Source of the DNA: Ailanthus altissimus
Lineage: Eukaryota > Streptophyta > Magnoliopsida > Sapindales > Simaroubaceae
Length of the DNA stretch: 64,000 nt
NCBI GenBank assembly: GCA_946807835.1
Contig: OX327686.1
Location: 6,944,001-7,008,000 of the forward strand
Direction of reading: 5' to 3'
A program made the translations under genes and the position numbers. Positions within the stretch are counted from its first letter, which is position 1. Each line of letters begins with the position of its first letter. Below the pieces are notes generated by a model, which was given only the letters and a program-made list of their open reading frames with translations, made no database searches and was not told the DNA's origin. Positions 11,680 to 24,477 of the stretch are shown piece after piece.

Positions 11680-13436
11680 GATGTGGTAATCAAAGGTTAT
11701 CTTGGATGGAAACCCTGATCTTGATTAAGATTGTTAAACTTAAAGACTGTGTTATGTAATTCTTCTATGCCAGAATTGGTAGCAACTAGTTATTTATTCC
11801 CATTCTTGTAGTGGAACATATCTATCAAGGAACTGATGTTTCCTTGGTAATTTCTAGAATCTACTTCCACTAATTATGGAACACTAGGACTTCGAGTTCC
11901 AGAATATGTTTAGTTTGGTTGTCTCTTGCAGTCGGTATTCATAAATTTTTATTTTACATTTAATTTTCGGGCTTCTTTTCTCTATTCTGGGTCATACTAT
12001 GGTACTGAGATTACAGTTTCAGTACAATTTTAAATTAATTTAGATTGTTGGATTAAATTAAAAAAAAATATCAAATTTAACGAATATAAATAATTTTACT
12101 ATTAATACCGTCCTCGTTAAGTATTATCATTAGAACTCATCATTTACACGATTAAAATTGTGTTACCTATTATTAATTGTCTATCTCATAATTTTAAGGC
12201 ACAATCATGATTGATTAAATTTATTAGATAGTGGGATATAATTTAATGATATGATGGAGATAAGTATTATATAAGATTCTTTTTAACCTGAAAAATGTTG
12301 ATAGTGTTATATTAATTCTTGACAAAATCTATAATATATATTTATTATATTGTAGGTATCAAGCCTTGTGTATATTCATTTAATTTTTTTAAAATAATTT
12401 CTTTTGTTTTAAAATTTATCAGATGAATTATTAGTTATAATAAATAAAATATTTATATTATATTATTATTGGATGATTTTACTACTTCTAATTATAAAAG
12501 ATTAAAAAAAATATGAGATATATATTGAGAAATTTAATTATAGGCTTATAGTCATTGCTCTGTAAACATAAAACAGTAAAAATTATTTCTCAGGTATATT
12601 CTAAGTTATTTTATCCCAAATAATACGATGTCTATTAATTTAACAACATTAAATTGTGTTGAATATTTTGAAATTTATTATAAAAAAAATTACCCTTAAA
12701 TTCAAAAAAAGAAAAAAAAAAAACCTGAGACTAATACTTATGAATACAATGTTACTTAATGTATAACTAGAATGTAAAGTTTATATGTCGTTGAAATAAT
12801 AGTGTGTGTGCCGCATAACCGAAAAGTTAAAGAGAACCCTTAATTTTTATTAACAATAACAATACAGAATAGATATAATTATCTTTGTTGATAAAATATA
12901 ATGATAAGAAAATGTTTGAAATTAAATTTATAAAAATCGGTTGAAATTTTGAAAATCTATTTTATGAAACACACTTAAACAATAAAATTTTAAAGAAAAA
13001 ATAGAGTAAATGAAAAAGAAGAAATCATAAATCTAAATTTTTTAAAAAAAATTAAATCAAAATGGAATTTTCCACGCGCATCAAAAACATTACTTAAAAA
13101 AAATTGAGAAATTTCCAATTATTTTTTTAAAAAAATATTTAATAATTAATTGAGCATCTCTACTTTCCAACTTTTGAAGGCTAACTAATTGGAATTGATT
13201 CCAACAATTTTTATCATCATCAAACCTTATAGTTGCACCAAGAAATACTGACAGAACTTTGGGTATTTGAAGATTCTCCCTATTGAATGACCCTATCAAA
13301 TCCTTCACCGATTCTGGTATATTTTCTATGGCCATGCATACACATCCTCTTTGTAGGAGCTACAAATTTATGAAGCACCACCAGTTTCGGCAATCACACA
13401 TCTTGAGTTGAAATGCAACAGAAATAAACAATGGTT
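11680..13436. other. 3' flank of the AHA1-like gene and AT-rich intergenic DNA
   Basis: The first few hundred bases are probably 3' UTR. The rest is AT-rich with no supported gene. An 81-codon minus-strand frame at 13090-13335 has ordinary-looking composition but no domain I recognise; it could be a gene fragment. Confidence 0.4.
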
Positions 13437-14942
13437 CTTCAGTTGCTTGTGTAGATGGCACCATTCACTCAAGGTATCGACATCCTGAGCCTGCATCTTC
13501 CAATTAGCGAAGGATTAGATGGACAACTGACTTGCATGAAGTGTTCATACATGCAGTTAACAAACTCAGTGACGCTGAGAGTCAGCTGCACATCTTCATT
13601 TACAAGAAAATTTCAAATATTTTCCCACTATATATAACAAGCTATTTTGTTATGGACTGTAGGTGCACTCCAAAGGGCATAATAATGCTTATGAATGTTG
13701 AGGGTTTGAACATCCACCATGTCAAGAGCCAGTTGCAGGAAATTTATCTATTCCGACCTCTAACTTTTACCAATATATATATAAGAAGAAATGGAAAAAA
13801 GCAACCTTGGATTAGTTATTGGAGATGATACAGAGCTATATGCGATGTCCTCTAAAATTTGCATGGGCTATATGATTTGCAGAAATATCGCAGGAATAGG
13901 CCAGAGCTGAAACACGGTAGATGATCATTAAGCAAGTTTCTGCATACACAGAAGTATAATTATTTAATTTCTAAGCAGCCTAATTACCTTGATCAATTAC
14001 ACTCCTAGGGATAAAGGTCAAACAAAAATTGTGCATTGAAAACAAGTCATTTGATTGCATGGCTACATGATCAGGGTTTACCAGTTAGAAAAATTACAAT
14101 TTGAATTTATTAATGGAAGTTTTATGTAGAATTCTTGGAATGCTCACCAAATTGAGTTTTTGTTCTGCTTTTCAAATGATTCTAGCGATGAATTCTGACA
14201 CTTCAATGAAAATGAACTATGACAATAATTATTCCTTAAAACACATGAATATTTGCTGTTTAGACAAAAGGGTTTTCAGCTCAGAAGAAAAGAAGTGATC
14301 TTCAGCCGACGATTGTAATGCACATATTAAGAGGTCAATTTCATATTGTGTACTTTTTTCTTCATTGATTCATGCACTAACCTTTTCTGATCCTTTTGTA
14401 GCCAGGACATGCAAGTTGTAGAGACACTGTGCCTGCAAAATGAAGTTTCAGAAACTGCTACATGAACTGCTCAAGGACTGTTTCAATGTTTATTGGGATC
14501 AAGTTGGCTGCTTCATGATTTGCAGTTGCATCCATCTATAATATAGTGTAGCTTAGGCATTTCAACTCAGCAGCATCTCTGAATGATTCTTTCGTGTTCT
14601 TGTTTCTTTTAGATTGTTTTGTCTTTCATTCTTCTTATCTCTCTGCGGTGGGTATTCTCTTATTTTGGCTTGTGTGTTGTACACAGGTTCGAAAGGAACT
14701 ACAATTATGCATATAAGCAGCAAGGTGAGTTCTTGAGAGAATATGGAAGAACAAGAGAGAGCTGGTGGCGGCTTGCTTCAAATCCATGGTTTACCATCAT
14801 TAGCAGAAGCAGTTGGATACTGATAGTTGCTCATTCCAAACAAAGCATAAAGCTTCTGGTTCCACTGAATGTGAACAGAGGAGATGCCAGAAACGACTTA
14901 AGACAAGAAGATTCAGAAAAGCAGCTCCCACTAGCTTTGTAA
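13437..14942 (+). pseudogene. Broken MYB-CC (GARP, PHR1-like) transcription factor gene
   Basis: Two pieces of a GARP B-motif are readable. At 13508-13573 the frame gives RIRWTTDLHEVFIHAVNKL, the start of the DNA-binding domain. At 13665-13740 it gives TPKGIIMLMNVEGLNIHHV then KSQLQ, the second half with the conserved KSHLQ-like end (His replaced by Gln). Around 14685-14780 a degraded coiled coil is recognisable as VRKELQLCI, QGEFLRE and MEEQERAGG, spread over three frames; these match the MYB-CC motif that normally reads LQLRIEAQGKYL. Defects: an in-frame TAG at 13505-13507 just before the B-motif, no usable GT donor in the right phase after the first piece, loss of the LQKYR end, and frameshifts in the coiled coil. 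Intact members bind P1BS-type sites, some in phosphate signalling. Confidence 0.7.
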
Positions 14943-15522
14943 TCTTCATTAAGTAGTGATGCCAGAAGCAATCGCATTATCTCCCAGCGTCAGCTGCTTG
15001 CAAATACCATGTCTAAAGATCATTCCAAAATATAATTGCCGTTGATAATAAGAATGCAACCTTGTATTGCTCACATGGGTTTTTCACCGTTATCTTTTAC
15101 TTAGAACTTACTGAATTCCCGGTTTTAGCTTTTGAGTTGAAGTTGATTTAATGCAACTTCCAGAAATTAAAATCACTTCACAATTGAATTGTATTTGCAA
15201 GCTAAACACCAATATCTATGTCAGCATTATCAAACAAGGTTTAGTGTCCAAAACTTTTCCTGTATACTTGCAAAATATGTCTCCACGAGGTTTTCATTTC
15301 ATTAATAAAATTTGTTTCAACAACAAAAGTACATGAAACATTCAAGGCAAGAATTTAAATTATCATCCAAAACAAGGGACCTAGTCTAAAAGCCATTACA
15401 AACATTGCAGATTTAAAAGACAAATGTTCTTCATATTTGATTTTAGTTATACTTGTCTGTGGAGTCCCATATCATACTATAAAGTACACTCACCAATGTC
15501 ACCACAAATCATCTTTTAAAAG
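14943..15522. other. Intergenic and 3' flank of the ROS3-like gene
   Basis: No gene is seen. The last 200-300 bases before 15523 are probably the 3' UTR of the minus-strand gene. Confidence 0.4.
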
Positions 15523-18500
15523 CTACTTCTCTTTACTTTTTCCCTTATGCGACTGGGATGTACTTACGGCTGCTTTAGCTTTTGCCCATTCTTTTAATGA
15601 AGCAGCACTTCTCATGAACGAGCATGTTTCACCTATGGTATCAGCTCCATTCATTTTCGTTTGTACTGTCTCACTTTTATTTTCGACTATCAAGGCAAAA
15701 GCTTCATTGTTGCCCATAACAATAGGCTGGTTGTTCTCTGGAATATCCCGTGCAACACCTTTTCCATCTTCAACTACAATAGAGCCACTTCTAGTTGGTT
15801 CAGTTTGAACCTGTCTTCCTAAACCACTGAACTTCTCATCAGTGGGGTTTGCAATATCCTTTCCCATGTTCAGTTGGGATACGTCATGATCATGCTTCTT
15901 AAAAGTAATGCCAGGAGAAATTTGTGTGATGCTGAATGAACTATTATTCTCACTAACCAATTGTGTCCATGAGGATTTCTGAAACCATGAAGAACCACTG
16001 CCTGACTTATTTGGAGCTTCAGTGGTTTTGGTAGGTTGAGCTTCTGCCAAAAGCTCCACTGTTTCCATCTCAGCTGATTTCTCATCCAAGTTCTCATTCC
16101 CTGGTAAGTTCTGGTTCTTACTGTCAGTGGAGCCAGGCACATCTGGACCATCAGCAGGTTGTTCTTCCTTGGCAGTATTGTCTGGTAATATATTTAAAAC
16201 CCTTGATTCATCATTGTCCTTATCTCCAACAACTACTCCCCATAATGATTTTTGTGACTGTAGATGATCATTAATTAATTCTTTGACAACTGATTGTGGT
16301 TCAATGGGTTGAGCTCCAGCGGGCATCTCCATCTCATTTATATGAGTTTGCAAACTGCCATCAGGCTCAGGAATAGTATGCACTAATTTATTCCCCTCAC
16401 TTTCTTCATTGAGAACCAATTTCCTTTTCTCCCAGGGTATTGGAGTACTCTTTTTCTGCCGAATTTGTCTATCTTTAGAAGTTCTATTTTCATTGGATGT
16501 TGATCTCTGGGTAAGCAAAGCATCCAAGAAAAAAGAAAATTAGGCCGGAAAGTAAAATACCTAATTTTAACTACCACAGTTAAATAATCATATCATAACA
16601 TGGTGGCAACGACCGAAAATAAAGCTATACCTGATTTGTTGTTGAGTTTGTTTCGTCTTCCTGGCTCCTTGACTTATCTATTTTCTTGTTCTTATTTGAC
16701 ACCACATTAATTACGAGGTCATCTTCATCTGATTCATTTTCATCAAATTTCAGTTCCTCAATTGGTTCAATGTCATTGTCTGCTTCCTTACTAGAAACAT
16801 CAGCTGGCAATATATTTGAGACACTAAATACATGACTATCCTTATCTCCAACGAGTGCTTTCCATGACAATTTTTGGGACCACAGATGGCTAGCAGTTGT
16901 TTGCCTGACACATGATACAGTTTCAGCATCTTGAGCTCCCAGAACTTTCCTCAACTTCTTTCTAATTGTTTGAGAATTCACATCATCTCCAGCATTAGCA
17001 ACCGTAAATTCATTTCCAATAATTTCTTCATTGTGTTGTTTCCTTTTTTTGTTTAGAGGTAAATTATTCTTTTTCTGTTCGTTAGGCACATTTTGAGATG
17101 GTCTATCTTTAGAAGTCTGTTTCTCAGCGAATGCTAATTTCTGGGGACCCAAGACAGAAAAAGCATTGTAACTTCAGAACGGAAAGCACATACATCAAAC
17201 ACAAGTAAAAAGGTACAAGCAAACAATATATGAGAAAAGGAAAAAAAAAAAAAGGAATACGTATTGCAAAATAATCCATACCTTCTTTTCTGGAGAGATT
17301 GTAGTCTTGTCTTGGCATGCCGACAAAGTCATTCTGTTGTTTCCCCTTGACACAGCATTAATCACAAGGTTATCTTCCTCTGTTAAACTATCTACTTCAT
17401 TCTCACCAATTTGGAGATCCGCAATCAATTTCACAGAGTTGTGTCCATCATTAGCCACTCCAGTCCCACCAAGTGCAACATTTGAAACATTTTCCCTTGC
17501 AAGAAGCTTGTTCATCACTGAGTTCATCATATTGAGCTCCTCCTCATTTATCACGCCACCTTGTGCTTCCAGATCATGAATTTCTTCAACTTCTGCAGTG
17601 CAATGATGAATTTTTTTTCGTTCTGTATCTGAAGGAACAGAATGCTCTTCACAATCACAGAAATATTTTGGTATAGGAGGAGCTTCAATGCGTTGAAAAC
17701 TGTATTTGTGCTTCCCGGTTCCACTATATGGCACCGCTTTCACCTGTACAAGCAAAATTCATACATAATTATTTTCCACCAATGAAGCTTACACCCCAGC
17801 AATTGTAGCCCAAGTTAGGCATTTGTCCACCAGAGTACTTATCCCAGATATCAGGTGCAAAGCATTCAATACAAGTGAGAATTCAAAACCATCTCTAATA
17901 TCAGCAATGCTTACTTTTCTCAATCTGGGGAAGAAAATTTGTAGCTTCTTTTCTGAATCTCGACCTTTCTCAGGCTTCTCCAAAGGGGTAATTTCTTTGT
18001 TAGCCTCAACACAATTACTAGCCTGAGAACTTACAAGTTCAGCATCTTCTGCCCACTCCTGCTTCATGCGAGCAAGATAGTGTTCTTTAGCCTTCTCAAG
18101 CCTCAGCCTTCCTCCCTTCCAGACACACCCATTATACTGTAAAGTCAAAATTAGGACATAACTGTAAGCAAACAAATACAGAACCCAATAGCAATCAAAA
18201 CACAAAACAGGGGAAGTTAACTGAAGATTTCTGCACTCTATCATCTAATTCAAGTATTTGAAGACATGGCATATACTTAACAACATGAAACAAGAAATTC
18301 CTCCTTTCAAGTTGAAAGCTATTTTTACCCATCTTCTAAAAAGCAGAAGAGTTAAGATTGTTATTCATTTTGATCTTGACTAACATTCTTAAGCCTATCT
18401 TATCTCGGTTCATACAAGAGGAGACCTCAATACAAAAGCCAAAAAAAGAAAGAAAGAAATAAATAAAAAGAGAGAGAGAGAGAGAGAAAACTGTGCTGAA

Positions 18501-18698
18501 GAGCTTGGAGAGGGATTTGTCAGAGGAGGGATAGAAGTCGACATATCCAAAGCTGCGGCCTTTGGTCCTGACAATGTCCACAGCCTTCACCGCTCCTAAT
18601 GAAGAGAAAATCTTACTCAGATCATCGACCGTCACCTTCTCTCCCAGCCCTCCCACATGTATTCTTGTTTTCGCTTCCTCTTCTTCTTTCCTCTCCAT
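15523..18698 (-). CDS. ROS3: RRM protein, REPRESSOR OF SILENCING 3 homologue
   Basis: Five phase-0 exons on the minus strand: 18698-18492, 18136-17915, 17743-17282, 17140-16631 and 16506-15523. They encode 794 residues; Arabidopsis ROS3 has about 750. An RRM occupies about residues 10-90, split by intron 1: RNP2 is IHVGGL, RNP1 is GRSFGYVDF. It continues into YNGCVWKGGRLRLEKAKEHY, which is nearly identical in plant ROS3. Residues 144-160 (VKAVPYSGTGKHKYSFQ) and the C-terminal CSFMRSAASLKEWAKAK block are also ROS3 signatures. The middle is acidic, Ser-rich and probably disordered. Three copies of a W/SQK-x-W-x2-LV motif lie at about 382-409, 548-576 and 638-667. In Arabidopsis ROS3 binds small RNAs and helps direct ROS1-type DNA demethylases; that role is inferred here by homology. 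It shares the NOL8/Nop8-type RRM arrangement, so a nucleolar role is an alternative. Confidence 0.9.
18473..18488. repeat. GA microsatellite in intron 1 of the ROS3-like gene
   Basis: A short run of (AG)n lies close to the splice donor of exon 1 (exon end 18492, minus strand), so on the transcript it is a CT run just inside the intron. Confidence 0.8.
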
Positions 18699-20046
18699 TC
18701 TCCTTCCCTAATTTTTGTCTTTCTTCTTTAGTTCACCGTTTTCACTTTCGAGTTCCTATTCCTCCGCTACCATGGCTTTATTATGGCCCTTCCTTCGGTA
18801 TGAAAAGCTGCTGGGCCTTTGATTTCATTTTCATGGACAGCGGCACCCGCTGTAGCCCATGCATTTAGAACACCCCAAGGCCCAAGCCTATTTGCTCAAA
18901 GACTACAGCTTTTGAACCCCCTTCATTTTTCTCATCGAACCCTTTTTTTTTCAATATAATTATAATTACAATTTTATTAACGAGAGAAATACAAAAGGGA
19001 CGTACGAGAAGAAAAAAAAAAGATATGGTATTGTGAGGCTTCCTATAAGTCAACATTTGATTTCTTTATTTGTTTTGTTCAGACTGAATTTTTTTTTTAG
19101 AAAATCTTTATTACTTTTTAAGTAATACTAAGCTTAAAAATTTCAAAAATAAAATTTATAAAAACTTTTTAAATTATAAATGTCAATTAATTCACTTAAA
19201 AATTTTTTAGGTGAAGAATCAACAAATTTGATGGTCAAACTCTGTTAACATTAAAGTGCGAAGAGTCGTTCTTATATATATAAATCTAATAAAATAGATA
19301 AGATGTGCTTGATCTATTATTAGACAAAATCAACGAGTACATTCTTATTATATATTTCATTAGAAAAAAAAAATTAAAAGGATAATAAAAAATTATTTAT
19401 TTTAATATATTTGTAAGTATTGATAAGCTTTCTTTACAAAATTATCTATAAAGTGTTTGAGATATAGATGATTGCTTCATTTGCTTGCTAGGTTTTTGTT
19501 TTAAGAATGGAAATTGAAATGAATTAAAGAAAAATAAAAGAATAAAGTTGGATGTATAACTAATGATAAGGACAAATTTGGAACTGAATGAGTTATATTA
19601 AAAATTTAAAACATTTCAATAAATGGGGTTGGAAGAGATAAAAATTGAAGGTTAAATAGCTCCATTTTGTTAGCCTTAAGATTTCACGAGATTTCATAAA
19701 CCTAAGTTTGATTGATAACAAATTATTTAGTTACTTATTACTCATATATTTATCTGAGTTGTGCAGCCAAAAGTATCATTTGATCATGAAATTATACCCC
19801 TAGAGATATGTCGCATATTGAATATCAAATGATGGAGTTCTTACACGTGTTGAATATCGAATGGAATTAATGTTGATGCATGTTTTAAATGCAAATGGAA
19901 AGTCAAAAAAAAGGATTCTACGCATGTCAAATATCTTATGGAGTTAATGAGAAGATTAAATAAAGCATGAAAAGTTGAACAAAAATTTTAATATTTAAGC
20001 CACTTTTGAAGCTCTTGTTATATTATTTGCAGTATAAATTTCATAG
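18699..20046. other. Promoter side of the ROS3-like gene and AT-rich intergenic DNA
   Basis: 18699-18850 is pyrimidine-rich and probably 5' UTR or promoter of the minus-strand gene. 18950-20046 is AT-rich without a supported gene and leads up to the gypsy element. Confidence 0.45.
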
Positions 20047-20466
20047 ATGGATATCGACTTGAATTCACGAAAAATTGAGACTATGATCACCAAGTAATGC
20101 AATGAACGTGTAGTAGGGCTTGAGTTTTGTACGGGAAAAGACAAGCAAAACTTTGACAATATGGCGGTAGATATTTTTTAACAAATAAGAATGTAAAGTC
20201 TTAAATTGAATAATAAAAAAAAAATAGATAAAAAATTGAAAATTTGTAAATTATGTGTATTCAATAGTTGATCATTTATAATGAAAAATCAATTTTATTT
20301 ATAAACTGTAAAAATTTATACAAAACTCACATTTACAAGGGATAGAATCTTAATACAATATAATTTTTTTTTATGTACAAATTCTTAAATAAACTACAAT
20401 ATTCAATTAGGCACAAAAAATCTTAAAATGAAAAAAATTCAATAGGCACTTTATGGGTCAACGTCA
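20047..20466 (-). repeat. 3' LTR of the gypsy element
   Basis: It is 420 bp with TG...CA ends and aligns with 31623-32104 along its whole length. Examples are TTGATCATTTATAAT, ATACAAAACT and GGCAC(A)AAAAA near the end. It lacks about 60 bases that the other LTR has after its first 45 bases. On the minus strand a TATAAATA box lies at 20303-20296. Confidence 0.85.
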
Positions 20467-21217
20467 ATAATGTCCCATGCAAGCTTAGTGAAAATGATAA
20501 TTTTTGTCAAGACTTGCAATATTTAGTCAACCTAGTTCATCTGCTATTAATCTGGGATTTCAAGATCGCCCTAGAATGGCTTTTGAATTGCCTGGATTCT
20601 AATCCTTATACTCCAAATCGCCTTACTGAAACTTGTCTGACTGTTCCACTGTACTACATAAGTTTCCCAAACCATTAAGGATTACTTCAAACGACTATCT
20701 ATTCTTAAAATCGCCTTAAGACCTCTTCTATTCATACTCACAAAATCGCCCATGGTCATTTTTAGATTATCTTGCTAAGACCGGATCCTTTTAGGTTAGA
20801 ATATTGTCCTAGAGAATATGAATCATAATATTGTCCAAGGATTCTCTGCCATTGAAAAATTATCCTGAGCATATTAGTATTTCACCCTTTTGTACCTACA
20901 GATCGCCCCTGGTAGCCTTTGGACATTAGAATCGACTACAATATCCATTGCTTCAATTTCTAGTAAAATTGTTCGGCCATATATCACTTCAATTAAAACG
21001 CTCCCTATCAGCGTGTTCAAACTAATTGTATATTTAGTAAATTTTTACACCTTTTACTTGAGGTCTTTTCATCTTTCCTTTCAACCACCGTCAACAATAC
21101 CCAAAACATTTATTACCTTGGCAATAATTTAAATCATTAATGTCCCATCATTGCTCCCTTATTAAATTCTTAACCTTTTTTTAACGAGTTAATTTTTGCC
21201 TTAACCTTCTTAAACAC

Positions 21218-21225
21218 TATAAAAT
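21218..21225 (+). promoter_or_regulatory. TATA box of the antisense PMD gene
   Basis: TATAAAAT lies 228 bases before the presumed ATG at 21446, with a pyrimidine-rich stretch downstream and a 5' UTR intron (GT at 21347, AG at 21436-21437). It is independent of the LTR promoters and points the opposite way to gag-pol. Confidence 0.5.
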
Positions 21226-21445
21226 GAGAAGGCCTTTATTTTTACTCCTTACTTTTACTTTGAGCAATATCACTTTCTTTCAACTCTTAAGAGTAGTATT
21301 TCAACTTGTTCTTTGGCTCTCAACCAATTTTATTAAACTTTCAAAGGTAAATTTAAACTTATTTCCCCTTTTAATCTTTTTACTCAATGTTTTTACTTTC
21401 AAATATTATTTATTTACTTCTTGCATTTTCCTTGTAGTCATCATC

Positions 21446-24400
21446 ATGGCCTCAAAATCAACCAACATCTCGCGTGCTAAGAAACCGCGCACTACAGAAG
21501 CAGACAACACCCCTTTCAATTAACATGCAAGGCTTAAAGAATCACCCTTTCTGATGAGCTCGTCATCCAAGTATTAGCATACTCGGTTGACCACTTAGGA
21601 TATATCTTAGATTTTTATGAGTCTAGGATATTTGTAAATTACTTGAATTATTTTTTAGCCCATTCTAAAAACATTCTTAGGTTTAGTCAAGAACATAACA
21701 TGTCCATCTGATCGACCTCTGAGTTGATCAAAATCTTGGCTACAAACCATTAGTGATTTTAGGAGATGGCTAAATCATCTTGAACCCTATTTTGGGTTAA
21801 TATGAAAATCGATCGGGATCTTCGATCTCCTTAAACTTACCCGATACCAAATCTATCTCTATAATGACCTGATTTCTGCCATCCTTCTATTTTGGTCTAG
21901 GTCGGTTAATTGCTTTTATTTTAGGTTTGGATACATGTTACCCACACTTTATGACTTAACAGTTTTTTTTAACCTTCCAGTGTATGGAGCTGGAATTAAC
22001 TTTGAACTTGAGGTTGATAGGGCCGACCTATTTTTTGACTAGTTATGACTACCTTTAAGGAGAAATCAGCTAATCCTAGTAGAATTGAACATATCACCTT
22101 CCTCCTTTATTGGCTTAGTAAGTATGCCTTGTGCCCCTCATTCTTAGAAAATTACTAGAGAATATATTAAGGTTGCAATTGCCCTTGCTGATGGTAGGTC
22201 ACTTGCCTTAGGTCATTTTCTTCTTCTTTACTTAAATAAGAGTCTTTTTGAATTTTTACCCTTAAAGGACGAGTCGACCTTTCCAAATGCTAAGGGTCTT
22301 TTATGAATCCTCTAGTTTGGATATTGACCTACTTTTCTTCTTTTTTTAAAGGTAATTTCTCAGTCTTGTGAAGATTGGATTAATTATTATGCTCATTGGC
22401 TTTTCAATGAAAGATCAAGGACTTAAGATTTAGTGATTTCTCCTCGTTTTACCATAACACTTCTTTTTTAGATGATAGATCTTTTTGTTGCCTTAGGTCG
22501 GCCCTTTTTTGCCCTAAGTAGACCAAATGGTCTTACATAGGCCAATATTGTACTACCGAAGAGGAGGCCCTTGATGCAGAATGGCATGACTCTGGGGCTA
22601 GTTGCTTAATTGCCCGTGATTTACATTATGAAGCAACCCTCGCTGTTGGCCTAAATAATAAGTGTGGAATGGAGACTTTCCACCCCCAGTGGGTAAGTCG
22701 TCAATTTATCCTTCTCCAAGTCGTTCTACATCTGAACATTTTCTCTATAAACCAAAAGTTTAGGAGTAGAATCATTTTTGGAGAGTCTTTCTATGTTGAT
22801 GAGACTACTGAAGTGACTAATCTCCTTAAAAGATCGCTTCAGCTAGTCGATTTTCCAAGATTCCCAGGTCGCTTAAGTATGTTTAATACTTACTGGGGGT
22901 GTGGTCGACCAATACTTTTCTTTGCCTTTAGATAAAGCTTTATCGCTTCATAATTTTAAAGGTTTTAATCATAGTACTGTTGTGTAAGTCAGCCATAAAA
23001 AGACACAGGGTAAGCTTATCCAAAAAAATTTAAACTTTGAATTTTTTTTATCGTTTTAAGTATATTTATAATAACAAAGAAGAAATGAAATACCTATGTC
23101 ATCAAAGGAAATAGGAACTCTTTCTGGAGCATAGACGGTTAGCCGTAAAATGCCAAACAGAATGGGTTCACTCAGGCAGCCCTTGATTAGAGGAGGTATT
23201 TTTTGAATGATCGTTTGTGGATTTAAGGCCCCCAATTTCAACGGCTAATTTTAGTATTATTGATGACATTCCAACAAAAAAGAGAAATCGGCTTACATGG
23301 ACCAATTTCTATCTAGACAATTATAATAAACCCAATTTTGACCCTAATCCAGTTAGGACCATTGGCGATATGCGCCGACGAGGTATAACAATAGATTCTT
23401 TCCTCTTTTTCTTTGTATTTGTGATTCTAACCATCCATTTCTCTTGTGCAGAGGTGATCATAACTTCTTTAGATGCCTCGCTAGTCACAACTGAGGATCT
23501 CGCTCCCCGAAGAAGCGAGTTAAGGTATGAAAATCGTCCTGGTTAATAATTTTCTTCCTTTTCTAAAAACTTGTCTTCTAACACTTGTTTCTTACTTAGA
23601 TGATTGCACGTAAGATTCAACGCATTAAAATTGTGCATTCTAAAATACCTTTGGAGTCTATTTAATCGGTCGCACCAGTCTTAGAGACTTTCAAAAGCTA
23701 ATCTCCAGCTCCTCAAGCTTCTAAAGAGAGGTCGAGCCTTACTCTTGTTATTGAGCTGTCCCTACCCTTTCAGCCAAGACCCATTGGGAAGCTTGCATTG
23801 AACAAACCTTCCCTTACCTTAACCGCAAATGTGCTTTCCCTTCTTAAGGTATCTTTTGATAGTTTCGAAGAATTAGATAGTGATTCTTCCTTATTAGAAT
23901 TGCCAGCACCTACCCTTTTATCTCAGAACGAAGTAAAGAAAATAATTGAAGAGTTGAATGGAGGAATGGCTGATTTACTGATGAACAATCACTAGGTGTC
24001 GAGGTCAATAAGAAGTTGAAATATTTATCAGATTATGAAGCAGGTGACAATGACTTTCTCGGTGTGAAAACCAAAATTGAAGACTTTACGGCCTCTTTCA
24101 CCTTTATCGTAAAAAAAAAAGCAGTCAGCCATACAACTGATTTAAGAGGTCAAAAAGGAGGCTGAGGAGAAGATGTCCCTTAATAGCTTAAAAACGCGTC
24201 TGATAGCTGAGGTGAGGGAGCTGGGGACCAAAGTAGGGTCATCAACCAAAAGATGAAGGAGCTCGAGAGTGAGTTGGCAAAGCTTGGGGAGGCAGAGGTT
24301 GAGAGAACTATACACTACCTAGACTTGGGCAAACAAGTTTTAGAACTCTGCCCAAGGAAAGGTGAGCTGAAGAAAAATCTAAAGCTTAAGGACGCCTTGG

Positions 24401-24477
24401 TCCCCAAAGTCGAGGCCGAGGTCAAGGCGATTGATTCTTCAGTTTTTGAATATTGTAATTTACTTGAAAAACTATAA
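21446..24477 (+). pseudogene. Plant-mobile-domain (PMD) gene, antisense inside the gypsy element
   Basis: The presumed start is at 21446 (MASKSTNISRAKKPRT), right after a 5' UTR intron 21347-21437. Reading through stops gives PMD words: FGYMLPTLYDLTVFFNLPVYG at about 21930-21990 (family pattern: F..GE.T.TL.D...L.GLP..G) and HPQWVSRQFILLQ at 22680-22720, matching the PMD YxPxRVARQFG..Q motif. Two more introns are clean: 23383-23451 and 23525-23599, each joining in frame. The last part (about 24150-24476) is a Lys/Glu/Leu-rich coiled coil ending in NLLEKL and a stop at 24477. Stops early in the frame (TAA 21521, then several TAG) show it is dead here. PMD proteins such as MAIL1/MAIN act in plant genome silencing and expression; the transposon-borne forms have unknown function. 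The TIR-less position between pol and the 3' LTR fits the extra genes of Tat elements. Confidence 0.65.

Noticed and set aside
13090..13335. 81-codon minus-strand frame
   Set aside because: It has fairly normal codon composition in its first 60 codons but no domain I recognise, no splice partner found, and it ends in AT-rich low complexity. It could be a fragment of a gene, but I cannot support a call.
15437..15808. 123-codon plus-strand frame
   Set aside because: It lies antisense to the last exon of the ROS3-like gene, whose frame is supported by homology.
20890..21132. 80-codon plus-strand frame upstream of the antisense PMD gene
   Set aside because: It lies upstream of the TATA box at 21218 and has no PMD or other motif, so it is likely chance.
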